A stretch of DNA of 64,000 bases from Helicobacter ganmani (GCF_003364315.1 NZ_NXLS01000001.1:248001-312000); one strand, 5' to 3'. Shown: positions 8,405 through 17,172, counted from the stretch's first letter. Program-made: numbers and translations. Notes: generated by a model not told the origin, from the letters alone.

Positions 8405-10471
8405 TTAGCCACAAAGGCTTTGAGCAAATAAAGCAATATTGCCCCCCCCCCCCGCACGATTCGCAGCAATTAAACCTTCGCCTAGTTTATAAGAAGTGTA
8501 GTTTTTGATTTGGATTGCTTCCTTATAGTCTGCATAAGATTCTAGAGGAGGAAGTTTTAGTTTTGGATTCTTTTTGATTCTTTCTTGATATTGTTGCTGT
8601 TCTATCTTATGGGATTCTTTAATATAGCTTAGAACATAAGGTAAGCGTATCATTCCCCATAAGCTTTTGGAGTTTAGAATCATTGCATTGCCTAATTTGT
8701 AGGCTAAATGGGATTGGAAGCGTAGAGTTGCGCCTGTTAGGCTACTTTGCTGAATTGGGTTTTGTTGGGGTATAGATTTTATAAGCGAGAGATAATGTCC
8801 CTTGAAGGTAGTATTTTTGGAATCTACACTCTGTGCTCTCCACGCAAACTCAATCCCAAAAAGCTTGGAAGCCAAGAGATTCAAATACACACTTGTCTTT
8901 TGCAAAGACAAAAATTTCTCATACTGCTTCAATGCAAAGCGTGCAATAAAATTACGACCCAAAAAGCCATCAAAAGCCCCTCTTGTAAAGATTGTATTTA
9001 CATCAAACTTCTCAAAGAGCCATTTTGCCTTTGCCTCCGCCTTTGCTTCCTTATCTAAAGCAAGCAAAATCATTGCCTCAAAAAAATGATAGGTTGCAAC
9101 TTTGTCATTATAAACAATTGCTTCTTTCACAATTCTAAGCAGGGATTCCAAATCTTGCGGGAAAAGTTCCAAATGCAATGCAGCAAGCAACATTCTGCTA
9201 TAAGAATTTTGCAAAGGCTTAAATAGAATCTTATTGGCATTTTTCTTTAGGATTCTATACTGCTCCTCTTTGCTAAAGATTTTTGACCAGCTTTGGGGTT
9301 CTCGTCCCAAACCTATGAGGCTTGCAAGCCTTGCAAAACCACTTCCACCATTGGTGTAGATTTCGCAAGAATGAGACATTAAAATAATCTCTTGGAGTGC
9401 GATTTGCGTCTCATTCTCCAAGTTTTTGCCTAGAAACTCCTTAGAATTATAAATGTGGGGATAATTCCTCCCATAATACTCTACCAAAGCCTCTATTTCC
9501 TGACTATCCTCGCCAAAAAGCAAAATAGCTTGAGATTTTTGTATCGCTTGCTCTATCAGCTCCATAGCAATTTCTGCGGGCGTGTATTTGTAAAACCAAA
9601 ACGCGCCACAAGGATTATACACAATATCTCCGCTTCGTATATGTATAGAGAGATACTCCCTGCCTATCTTGCTTTTGAGATTCTCTGCATTTTGTGCTGC
9701 CTCTTGCAAGAGGACTTGGATTTTTTCACTAAAGGCAATCTTTCGCCAAAAACTTGGATAATCTTTTGCGTAATCCTTTGGTAATCCCTCATAATTTAAT
9801 TCACCATGATAAAAATAATGCCCCCAAGAGCGTTGATAGGGCTTTACTAAAAAGTCGTCTAAAGATTTTGCACCCGGCTTTGTCCCATAAATGTCATTAT
9901 TGGGAATCTTTCCTGCATACACATAACTTTGGATAAAATCGGGGGCAAAAATCTCCTCCGCACTTTCAATATTCATCACATTGATTCCGGTTTGATTGAA
10001 GTTTGAGCCTTTTCTGTATCGCTACAATGTCCCCCATTTAAATCCTGTGTATTTTGCCATAGCCATACAATTTAGAATCGCAATCATTCTATCGCCCCAC
10101 CCCGCTTGTGTAGGACTTATAAATAATCCCGAATATTTACGAATAAAAACCTTAAAATCTAATGGTATCGGCTGGTGGGATATTTTTATATAACGCGCAT
10201 TAAGGGCTTGATAAATCGGAATCTCCAAGAAATCGGATATTTCTATGCTATCTAATAATTCGCCACCTAACTTTTCCCAAACCTTACCATCACAAGAAGT
10301 TTCTACGCTTAAAAATTCTTTGTTTTTGGCTGCTAGAGCTAAAGAATCTTTGGCATAAAAAATCCTAAGAGATTCTATTGAGTATTCTTGCTGCAAATCC
10401 ATAAATAACACATTTTCTTGCGATTCTATTGCTTGACTTACTTCCGATAAATCCTCGTCTTTCCATACCAT
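8405..10471 (-). pseudogene. Fucosyltransferase-like glycosyltransferase with KLG module, interrupted by an in-frame amber codon
   Basis: Two open segments (10471-10025 and 10021-8405) lie in the same frame and are separated only by TAG at 10022-10024. The first has a carbohydrate-binding, F5/8-type-like beta domain (SCDGKVWEKLGGE, RYIKISHQ) and then GWGDRMIAILNCMAMA, the usual entry of GT11/O-fucosyltransferase-type enzymes. The second supplies LSIHIRSGDIVY and YTNGGSGFARLASLIG of the same fold, then a TPR-like helical part and a C-terminal KLG module (SHLAYKLG... PPLESYADYKEA... YKLGEG). The gene starts at ATG 10471 (AAGGAATAAAA upstream). Restarting at GTG 9979 would lack the sugar-nucleotide loop, so the product is probably inactive unless the amber codon is read through. 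A G12 tract at 8442-8453 sits 12 codons before the stop. Confidence 0.85.
8442..8453 (-). repeat. G12 tract in the last codons of the glycosyltransferase
   Basis: Twelve C on the plus strand (G on the coding strand) encode ...RAGGGG. At 12 G the protein ends NIALFAQSLCG. At 11 G it would end AILLYLLKAFVAKVCGLKVV, and at 13 G QYCFICSKPLWLKSVG. All three are short alternative tails, so slippage changes the C-terminus rather than removing the enzyme. Confidence 0.85.
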
Positions 10472-10511
10472 TTTTATTCCTTGTTTATATTTATTTGTAT
10501 TCAAAGGGTAT

Positions 10512-10574
10512 ATTGTATAGTTTTTTAAAAGCTATTACAATAAATCCCCCCCCCCCCGCAGAATCCGAGCTTAG
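10512..10574 (-). promoter_or_regulatory. Promoter region with upstream G12 tract for the fucosyltransferase-like gene
   Basis: Reading leftward, the block AAGCTCGGATTCTGC is followed by G12 (10546-10557), then 28 bases to a -10-like TACAAT (complement of 10512-10517). The gene starts at 10471. The same arrangement with nearly the same sequence occurs before the GT8-type gene (16003-16065). No frame runs from the tract into the gene without a stop, so this tract is non-coding with respect to it. Its position just upstream of the -35 region fits length-dependent promoter tuning. Confidence 0.6.
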
Positions 10575-10682
10575 ATAAACATAAAATACCAAAAACTTAA
10601 AAAAATGAGATTCTATGTTGTAGATTGTTTCGCTATCTTTGCGTTAATTAAAATATGAAGAAATTTGTGTCTTAAAGGAGGA

Positions 10683-10714
10683 TTTGCAATGACGCAAAGG
10701 CTTATCATTGCAAA
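10683..10714. terminator. Stem-loop downstream of groEL
   Basis: Arms TTTGCAATGA and TCATTGCAAA (10 bp, perfect) flank a 12-base loop, 11 bases beyond the groEL stop. No U-run follows leftward. The sequence also resembles the dispersed CATTGC repeat; one degenerate copy of that repeat lies nearby at 10621-10644. Confidence 0.45.
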
Positions 10715-10725
10715 AGGGGACGAAA

Positions 10726-12366
10726 TTACATCATTCCGCCCATACCTCCCATTCCGCCCATACCACTCATATCTGGCATTGCAGGTTTATCCTCTTTGAT
10801 TTCATGCACTGTGGCTTCCGTTGTAAGCAATAAGCTAGAAACAGAAACTGCATTTTGAAGCGCGATTCTTGCAACTTTTAGCGGGTCAATGATTCCTGCT
10901 TCAAACATATCCACATAAGTACCATTAGAAGCGTCAAAGCCGTGATTTACATTAGAATCTTTTTCTACATTATTCACCACGACACCATCATCAAAGCCTG
11001 CGTTGGTTGCGATTTGTTTAATCGGAGCAGAAATTGCGCGTTTAATGATTTCATAGCCAATTTTTTCATCACCCTCTAACTTTAGGCTAACTTTCGCTGC
11101 TGCGCGCACAAGTGCCGCACCACCACCGATAATAATACCCTCTTCAACCGCTGCTTTTGTTGCACTTAACGCATCATCAACGCGGTCTTTTTTCTCTTTC
11201 ATTTCTACTTCGCTTGCCGCACCTACTTTAATCACAGCTACACCGCCGCTAAGTTTTGCAAGTCTTTCTTGCAATTTTTCCCTATCATAATCACTTGTAG
11301 TGCTTTGGATTTGTGTTTTAATCTGTGCGATTCTAGCATTAACGGCATCTTTTTGACCTGCACCATCTACAATTGTTGTATTGTCTTTATCAATCACTAT
11401 TCTAGCCGCTTGCCCCAAATCTGCAATTGTCGCAGCTTCTAGTGTTTTACCCAATTCTTCGCTAATCACTTCGCCACCTGTTAAAGTTGCAATATCTTTT
11501 AGCATTTCTTTTCTTCTATCACCAAATCCGGGAGCTTTGACTGCAGCAACATTCAATACGCCACGTAATTTATTCACAACTAAAGTTGTCAAAGCTTCTC
11601 CCTCAATGTCTTCTGCGATAATCAAAAGTGGCTTACCGCTTTTCATTGTAGATTCTAAAAGTGGCAAAATGTCTTTCATAGAAGTAATTTTTTTGTCTGT
11701 CAGCAAAATATAGGGCTGCTCTAACTCTGCTTCCATTTTGTCGCTATTGGTTACAAAATAAGGGCTAAGGTAACCTCTATCAAACTGCATACCCTCAACC
11801 ACGCTTAGTTCATCGTTGATTCCTTTTGCTTCTTCTACGGTAATAACGCCATCTTTACCAACTTTTTCCATAGCTTCCGCAATGAGTTCGCCTACTTTGG
11901 AATCAGAATTTGCAGAGATTGTTGCTACTTGTGCAATTTCTTTTTTACCCGCAACAGGTTTAGCAATTTTCTTAAGCTCTTCTGTGATTGCCTCTGCTGC
12001 TTTATCCATTCCACGCTTTACTTGCACAGGATTCGCACCTGCAGTAATATTTCTCAAACCCTCTTTGAAAATACTATATGCTAAAACCGTTGCCGTAGTC
12101 GTACCATCACCTGCTGCGTCTGCGGTTTTACTTGCGACTTCTTTTACAAGTTGCGCTCCCATATTTGCAATAGGGTCTGCTAATTCAATTTCTTTTGCTA
12201 CTGAAACGCCGTCTTTTGTAATACTTGGCGCACCAAAGCTTTTTTGAATCAACACATTGCGTCCTCTTGGTCCCATTGTTACTTTTACAGCGTCATTTAG
12301 CTGTTTTACACCCTCATATAATCTATTTCTTGCATTGTCTGAAAAATTAATTTCTTTACTTGCCAT
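10726..12366 (-). CDS. groEL: Chaperonin GroEL (60 kDa)
   Basis: This is the large chaperonin subunit, forming double heptameric rings for ATP-driven folding with GroES. The 546 residues match the family. It starts [20 protein letters not shown] and has the nucleotide loop [11 protein letters not shown] near residue 87, the motif [15 protein letters not shown] near 405, and the GGM-rich tail [14 protein letters not shown]. It lies 28 bases downstream of groES and shares its promoter. ATG 12366 has AAGGAG upstream. Confidence 0.99.
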   Translation of the reverse strand: MASKEINFSDNARNRLYEGVKQLNDAVKVTMGPRGRNVLIQKSFGAPSITKDGVSVAKEIELADPIANMGAQLVKEVASKTADAAGDGTTTATVLAYSIFKEGLRNITAGANPVQVKRGMDKAAEAITEELKKIAKPVAGKKEIAQVATISANSDSKVGELIAEAMEKVGKDGVITVEEAKGINDELSVVEGMQFDRGYLSPYFVTNSDKMEAELEQPYILLTDKKITSMKDILPLLESTMKSGKPLLIIAEDIEGEALTTLVVNKLRGVLNVAAVKAPGFGDRRKEMLKDIATLTGGEVISEELGKTLEAATIADLGQAARIVIDKDNTTIVDGAGQKDAVNARIAQIKTQIQSTTSDYDREKLQERLAKLSGGVAVIKVGAASEVEMKEKKDRVDDALSATKAAVEEGIIIGGGAALVRAAAKVSLKLEGDEKIGYEIIKRAISAPIKQIATNAGFDDGVVVNNVEKDSNVNHGFDASNGTYVDMFEAGIIDPLKVARIALQNAVSVSSLLLTTEATVHEIKEDKPAMPDMSGMGGMGGMGGMM

Positions 12367-12394
12367 TTTTATCTCCTTAATTATATATTTTCTT

Positions 12395-12655
12395 TTAAGC
12401 TCTCACGCCTAAAACATCTTCAAGCTTTAAAATCAAATATTCTTTTCCCTCTAGTTTCACTTCAGTGCCAGAATATTTTCCAAAAACAACTTTATCACCT
12501 ACTTTTACATCTTTAACTTCGCTACCAATTGCTTGAATAATTCCTTCAAGCGGCTTTTCTTTCGCATTATCAGGGATAATAATTCCTGAAGTAGTTTTTG
12601 TGTCTTCTTCTAGTCTTTCTACTAGAACTCTTTCTCCAAGTGGTCTGAAATTCAT
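12395..12655 (-). CDS. groES: Co-chaperonin GroES (10 kDa)
   Basis: This is the lid of the GroEL folding chamber. I place the start at ATG 12655 ([15 protein letters not shown]), since GGAGG at 12664-12668 is 8 bases upstream; a longer frame to 12670 would bury that site. The result is 86 residues. The mobile loop [17 protein letters not shown] and the ending [11 protein letters not shown] are typical. It lacks the long metal-binding C-terminal extension that H. pylori GroES (HspA) carries. Confidence 0.98.
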   Translation of the reverse strand: MNFRPLGERVLVERLEEDTKTTSGIIIPDNAKEKPLEGIIQAIGSEVKDVKVGDKVVFGKYSGTEVKLEGKEYLILKLEDVLGVRA

Positions 12656-12698
12656 AAGAATTACCTCCAAAAATTAAATATTTTTTAAAAACAGCGGA

Positions 12699-12727
12699 AT
12701 TATAATGCAAAAACTTTACTTTGTCAA
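12699..12727 (-). promoter_or_regulatory. Consensus housekeeping promoter of groES-groEL
   Basis: On the minus strand TTGACA (complement of 12722-12727), a 17-base spacer and TATAAT (complement of 12699-12704) form a perfect sigma-70 type promoter. This is rare in Campylobacterota, where the -35 hexamer is usually poorly conserved. Transcription would start near 12692, leaving a leader of about 37 bases. Confidence 0.85.
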
Positions 12728-12755
12728 TACATTAAGTAAAAAAATTCATTAAATC

Positions 12756-12796
12756 TTAGTCTATTAGACTAAAAATTAATTAGTCATTAATGCTAA
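12756..12796. promoter_or_regulatory. Two tandem inverted repeats upstream of the groES promoter, candidate operator
   Basis: TTAGTC-N5-GACTAA (12756-12772) and TTAGTC-N5-TGCTAA (12780-12796) have centres 24 bp apart and begin 29 bp upstream of the groES -35 box. CIRCE, the HrcA site, is TTAGCACTC-N9-GAGTGCTAA, so these are not canonical CIRCE elements, but the TTAG...CTAA outline is shared. They could be sites for HrcA, HspR or another regulator. The rest of the 12671-12966 gap is AT-rich leader sequence for aspC. Confidence 0.5.
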
Positions 12797-12966
12797 ATAC
12801 TTTTAAATTCAATAAGCATAAGGGCGAAATTTAGTAGAATCTCTACCAAAAATACAAAGAGATTCTAAGCCTACAAAAGTTAAACAATTCTCTTAACTTT
12901 TATAAAATTTTCAATAAATTAAGATTATTATTGCGTTTCAATCTACCTAATCAATAAGGACTTACT

Positions 12967-14139
12967 ATGCAGGCACATTATGCAAGCAGAATCACTGCTC
13001 TATCAGAATCTATCACTCTTGCAATTAGCACACTTGCGCGAGAACTAAAATCACAAGGAAAAGACATTCTCTCTTTTTCTGCGGGTGAACCGGATTTTGA
13101 TACTCCCCAAGTCGTTAAAGATGCAGCAATCCAAGCAATCAACGAGGGTTTTACCAAATATACTGCAGTCGCTGGAATCCCGGAGCTTTTAAATGCGATT
13201 AGCGTGAAGTTGAAGCGGGATAATAATTTAGAATATTCCACCAAAGAAATCATTGTAAATAGCGGGGCGAAACACTCACTTTTTAATGTATTTCAAGCAT
13301 TAATTGAAAAGGACGACGAAGTGATTATCCCCTCACCTTATTGGGTAACTTACCCCGAGCTTGTTACATTTAGCGGTGGCAAGAATATCTTTATCCAGAC
13401 TACACAAGAAAATAACTTCAAAATCACAAAAGAACAGCTAAAAGCCGCCATAACGCCTAAAACAAAAATGCTAGTGCTTACAACACCCTCCAATCCCACA
13501 GGAATGGTGTATTCTAGAGCAGAGTTAGAAGAAATTGCAGAGATTTTAAAAGACACAAATATTTGGTTGCTTAGCGATGAAATCTATGAAAAATTGGTTT
13601 ATGATGGCACTTTTGTCTCACCTGCTAGCCTTAGTCAAGATATGCTTGAGCGCACAATTACCGTTAATGGGCTCAGTAAGGCAGTCGCAATGACTGGTTG
13701 GCGAATGGGCTATGTAGCGAGCAAAGACCAAAAACTTTGCAAACTCATTAATGCACTACAAGGACATTCTACCTCCAATATCAACTCTATCACACAAAAA
13801 GCCGCAATTACTGGGCTAAATGGTAGTGCAGATAAAGAAATTGAGATAATGCGTCAAGCTTTTAAAGAGCGGAGAGATTTTGCCTGCGAAAGATTTAATA
13901 CCATTAAAGGGTTAAAAGCTAGCAAACCCGATGGAGCGTTCTATCTTTTTGTTCATTGTGCAGAGATTTCTAAAGATTCTATGCAATTTTGCAAAAACTT
14001 GTTAGAATATGCTGGCGTGGCTGTCGTTCCGGGAATTGGCTTTGGAATGGACGGCTATTTTAGATTCTCCTTTGCCACAGATTTAAATAGTATTGACAAA
14101 GGGATTCAAAGAATCAAAGATTACTGCGAGAATCTTTAA
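12967..14139 (+). CDS. aspC: Class I aspartate aminotransferase-like PLP enzyme
   Basis: This enzyme transfers amino groups between aspartate (or related amino acids) and 2-oxoglutarate using pyridoxal phosphate. The 390 residues fit the AT-Ib group. Visible motifs are IVNSGAKHSLFNVFQAL, PSNPTGMVYS, LLSDEIYEKLVYDG (PLP-ring Asp and Tyr) and NGLSKAVAMTGWRMGY with the Schiff-base lysine. The ATG at 12967 has AAGGA upstream. It diverges from groES and stands alone. The exact substrate cannot be read from the sequence. Confidence 0.93.
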   Translation: MQAHYASRITALSESITLAISTLARELKSQGKDILSFSAGEPDFDTPQVVKDAAIQAINEGFTKYTAVAGIPELLNAISVKLKRDNNLEYSTKEIIVNSGAKHSLFNVFQALIEKDDEVIIPSPYWVTYPELVTFSGGKNIFIQTTQENNFKITKEQLKAAITPKTKMLVLTTPSNPTGMVYSRAELEEIAEILKDTNIWLLSDEIYEKLVYDGTFVSPASLSQDMLERTITVNGLSKAVAMTGWRMGYVASKDQKLCKLINALQGHSTSNINSITQKAAITGLNGSADKEIEIMRQAFKERRDFACERFNTIKGLKASKPDGAFYLFVHCAEISKDSMQFCKNLLEYAGVAVVPGIGFGMDGYFRFSFATDLNSIDKGIQRIKDYCENL

Positions 14140-14276
14140 AAACTTTAAACTCTCTATTTAGCAAGGATAAGGCGAGATTCTTCGTCTCGTCCTCACATTT
14201 CATAGCAATCTACAATCTTACATAAAGTAAATTCGCTATGGAATCTTAACTCTTTTTCTTATGCTCCTCTTTTAAC

Positions 14277-15971
14277 TTACGCACTTTGCGGATAAAGGTG
14301 AGAAATCCCCCCCCCCCCCGCAGAGATAGAAGTAAGGAATGCTTCTCCTAATTGGTAAGAGAAATAATTTTTGATTTTTAAGGCTTGCTTGTAGTCAGGA
14401 TAGGATTCTAAAGGGGGAAGCTTTAAGCAAGGGTTGTTTGTGATTTTTTCTTGATATTGTTTTTGTTTGTTTTTGTGTTTTAGTATTGTCCATAGAATCT
14501 TAAAAGGGAGTTTTGAGATTCCAAAGAAAGATTTAGAATCTTTAAGGAGGATTTGTCCTAATTGGTAGCTAAGATGGGATTGGACACGAGAAGTAGCGGT
14601 AAAAAATGTTTCATATCTGCTAGATTCCCTATTCTCTTTAAATAAATGTTGATAAATCGGCATAAAACTCACCGATTTTAAAAATAAAAATTCTTGGATA
14701 CACTCCTCTACATTTTTAAGATTCACATTTTTCATAAATACACATTGTTGTATCTGATTATTCTTATCTTTGATGATTCGCTGTTTTAATCCTGTTTTTT
14801 GTGCAATTTTTTGTAAAATAAGCAAAAATTCATCAAATTTTATTTCCTCTTTGCATCTTTGCACTACAAGTTGCAATTCACAAGAAATATCCCACTCACC
14901 ATAATGATGTTTATACACAAAACAATAGAATATTTCTTTTATCAGCAAATGAGAATAAATTTCTACAACACCATTTAATTTGGGAGAAATATAAAGATAG
15001 GCAGAATCACCAAAAATCCTTTTTTCTAATCTCAAAATCAAAGGTGTCAAGTAATGCAAAGATAATAAAAATCCATATAGATTTCCTAGATTTTCTATTG
15101 GGAGATTGCTTTTTTTATATTCAAATTCCTTCGTTTGTTGTGAGATTCTCTCCCATTCTTTATGATTAACATACCACTCTCCAAAGAGTAAAGAACTAAA
15201 AGCAGAGGACCAAAATTTAGAACCACTCACTGCGTGAATAATAGCGACATCTTTAGAGCAATGAGGGCTATAAGGAGCAATATTCGCGACACGCAATGGA
15301 GCAAAACTTAAATGATATTCATAGGCAATAATTCCAAAGGGTATTTCATCACTCATTGCTACTTCCGATAAAACCCCCAAAGAATAACAACGACTAACAA
15401 TCTTATAGCATTCTAACCTTAAAGGAATGGAAGTTTTTCTTAAAATATTCTTTGAGAAGCTAATAACACCGCCATTGGGTTTAGCTATTTCTTGTTCGTT
15501 AATCTCTGCAAAATTACTCAAATAAGCTTCTATTTGTTTTCTCTGTCCATTGCCCCATTTAAAGTCTGTATCTACTGCTAAAATATCTTCAATGGAATTT
15601 TGCACCAACACATCAGAATCAAGCCAAATCACATAATCATAATCCCGCAACAAATCAAAACAATAAAATTTCGCGTAAATATGATGCCCAAATCTTTTAT
15701 CTTGTGCGATACATTCTGGTATTTCTTCATTTGTTGCACAACTAAACCCCCTTTCAAAATCCTCATAGCCAAAGGCAACAAAAGCGATTTTATCTCTCCA
15801 AATCAGAGAAATTTTATCCCTTTTCTCTTGTGGCATATCTGTATAAACAAAAACTCTATCAATCAAGGATTCATTGTATCTCTTAAGCCCGATTATCACA
15901 TTTGCAATCGCGAAGTCTAACTTCTCATCTCCTGCTAAAACTATGGCGACTTTTTTATTTTGTAGATTCAT
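14277..15971 (-). CDS. GT8-like glycosyltransferase with C-terminal KLG module, phase-variable tail
   Basis: This 564-residue protein starts with VAIVLAGDEKLDFAIANVIIGLKRY. It has DYVIWLDSDVLVQN (DxD metal/nucleotide-sugar motif) near residues 112-125 and KPNGGVISFSKN near 162, as in family 8-type LPS glycosyltransferases. The middle is helical and unassigned. From about residue 460 comes the KLG module (SHLSYQLG... NPCLKLPPLESYPDYKQALKIKNYFSYQLGEAFL). G13 at 14307-14319 follows immediately, and the present frame ends GGGGISHLYPQSA. With 12 G it would end FLTFIRKVRKLKEEHKKKS, which resembles the tails of the two other KLG genes here. ATG 15971 has AGGGAC upstream. Confidence 0.88.
   Translation of the reverse strand: MNLQNKKVAIVLAGDEKLDFAIANVIIGLKRYNESLIDRVFVYTDMPQEKRDKISLIWRDKIAFVAFGYEDFERGFSCATNEEIPECIAQDKRFGHHIYAKFYCFDLLRDYDYVIWLDSDVLVQNSIEDILAVDTDFKWGNGQRKQIEAYLSNFAEINEQEIAKPNGGVISFSKNILRKTSIPLRLECYKIVSRCYSLGVLSEVAMSDEIPFGIIAYEYHLSFAPLRVANIAPYSPHCSKDVAIIHAVSGSKFWSSAFSSLLFGEWYVNHKEWERISQQTKEFEYKKSNLPIENLGNLYGFLLSLHYLTPLILRLEKRIFGDSAYLYISPKLNGVVEIYSHLLIKEIFYCFVYKHHYGEWDISCELQLVVQRCKEEIKFDEFLLILQKIAQKTGLKQRIIKDKNNQIQQCVFMKNVNLKNVEECIQEFLFLKSVSFMPIYQHLFKENRESSRYETFFTATSRVQSHLSYQLGQILLKDSKSFFGISKLPFKILWTILKHKNKQKQYQEKITNNPCLKLPPLESYPDYKQALKIKNYFSYQLGEAFLTSISAGGGGISHLYPQSA
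14307..14319 (-). repeat. G13 tract in the last codons of the GT8-like gene
   Basis: Thirteen C on the plus strand give ...SAGGGG then ISHLYPQSA-stop (TAA at 14277-14279). With 12 G the reading changes to GGGGFLTFIRKVRKLKEE and stops 45 bases further on. With 14 G it gives DFSPLSAKCVS. The tract therefore switches between a short tail and a longer basic tail. Confidence 0.88.
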
Positions 15972-16002
15972 TTTGTCCCTATTTAATGAAATTTAAATAC
16001 AG

Positions 16003-16065
16003 ATTCTATCATTTTCTTTGAGCAATTACCATAAAATACCCCCCCCCCCCGCAAAATCCAAGCTT
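16003..16065 (-). promoter_or_regulatory. Promoter region with upstream G12 tract for the GT8-like gene
   Basis: Leftward, AAGCTTGGATTTTGC is followed by G12 (16039-16050), TATTTTATGGTAATTGCT and, 30 bases from the tract, a -10-like TAGAAT (complement of 16003-16008). The gene starts at 15971. The block is nearly identical to that upstream of the fucosyltransferase-like gene (10512-10574), including the tract flanks and spacing. Confidence 0.6.
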
Positions 16066-16195
16066 AAAAATAGTTTTCAAAAATAAAACTTAAAAACAAC
16101 AAATAAAGATTGAATTTAAAATATGGTTATGATTTTTAAGATTTTATTGTTAAAATTACACGCATTTTTTGCAAAATAATTTTCAAGGAAAATCA

Positions 16196-17023
16196 ATGAA
16201 CAAGTTTTCAAAACTATTTTTGACTTTAGCTTTTGGAGCATTGCTTGTAGGCTGCGGAAATAGTACAAGCACAGAAAAAGTGAGCAATGGTTTGGAATCC
16301 ATTAAACAAAAAGGAATCATTACCATTGGAGTTTTCAGCGACAAACCACCTTTTGGTTTTGTGAATGATAAGGGCGAAAATGACGGATTTGATGTCGCAA
16401 TCTCAAGACAAATCGCCAAAGACCTTTTAGGAGATGCCAACAAGGTAAAATTTGAATTGGTTGAAGCAGCAAGTCGCGTAGAATTTTTAAAAAGCGGCAA
16501 GGTAGATGTGATAATGGCAAACTTTACACAGACCAAAGAACGCGCAGAAGTAGTTGATTTTGCTACTCCTTATATGAAAGTTGCGCTTGGAGTTGTTTCC
16601 AAAGACGGCGCAATTCAAAGTATAGAAGACTTAAAAGGCAAAAAACTCATTATCAACAAAGGCACAACTGCGGACTTTTACTTTACTAAAAATCACCCAG
16701 AGATTGAGCTTTTAAAATACGACCAAAACACAGAAGCTTTCTTAGCTCTTAAAGACGGGAGAGGTGTAGCCTTAGCGCACGATAATCTACTAGTTTTTGC
16801 TTGGGCAAAAGAAAATCCAGAATTTAAAGTCGGAATCGGAAAATTAGGTGAAGAAGATGTTATCGCACCGGCAGTAAGAAAGGGGGATAAAGAGTTATTG
16901 GAATGGCTAAATTTAGAAATAAAAACACTCAACGAGAATGGTTTTATGAAAGAAGCTTACAATAAAACACTTGCTCCAATTTATGGTGAAAATCAAATAG
17001 AATCCGTGCTTTTTACCAAATAA
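16196..17023 (+). CDS. Amino-acid (cysteine-type) ABC transporter substrate-binding lipoprotein, CjaA-like
   Basis: This periplasmic binding protein of the type 3 (amino acid) family is 275 residues long from ATG 16196 (AAGGAAAATCA upstream). The signal peptide FLTLAFGALLVGC has a lipobox with the lipidated cysteine near residue 20. The core has IITIGVFSDKPPFGFVNDKGENDGFDVAISRQIA, VDVIMANFTQTKERAEVVDFATPY and IEDLKGKKLIINKGTTADFY, closest to the cysteine-binding CjaA group of Campylobacter. No permease or ATPase gene is adjacent, so its transporter partners must be elsewhere. The ligand is inferred. Confidence 0.88.
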   Translation: MNKFSKLFLTLAFGALLVGCGNSTSTEKVSNGLESIKQKGIITIGVFSDKPPFGFVNDKGENDGFDVAISRQIAKDLLGDANKVKFELVEAASRVEFLKSGKVDVIMANFTQTKERAEVVDFATPYMKVALGVVSKDGAIQSIEDLKGKKLIINKGTTADFYFTKNHPEIELLKYDQNTEAFLALKDGRGVALAHDNLLVFAWAKENPEFKVGIGKLGEEDVIAPAVRKGDKELLEWLNLEIKTLNENGFMKEAYNKTLAPIYGENQIESVLFTK

Positions 17024-17033
17024 AATTCTTTTT

Positions 17034-17063
17034 TCGTAAGAATCCAGCTTAAGATTCTTACGA
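17034..17063. terminator. Stem-loop after the binding-protein gene
   Basis: A perfect 11-bp inverted repeat (TCGTAAGAATC and its complement) encloses an 8-base loop, 11 bases after the stop. Only weak T-rich sequence follows, so it may act as a terminator or a 3' stabilising hairpin. Confidence 0.5.
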
Positions 17064-17172
17064 GATTCTTAAACTTCAACTTTTTCACAACTCAAATATT
17101 CAAGTTAATCACTTTATTAGTAATAATAAGTTAAAATCACAATTCTATCCATACCAAATTTGAAGGCTTACA

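Noticed and set aside
10546-10557. G12 as part of an N-terminal extension of the glycosyltransferase
   Set aside because: All three frames between the tract and ATG 10471 contain stops, so it cannot be joined to the gene by slippage.
10689-10799. 36-codon rightward ORF with GGAGG upstream, antisense to the groEL 3' end
   Set aside because: Most of it overlaps groEL on the other strand, its start lies in a CATTGC-type stem-loop, and no antisense promoter or composition supports it.
11816-12247. 143-codon rightward ORF opposite groEL
   Set aside because: It is the complement of a highly conserved gene, is rich in Ser/Ala/Pro as expected from that strand, and lacks a ribosome-binding site.
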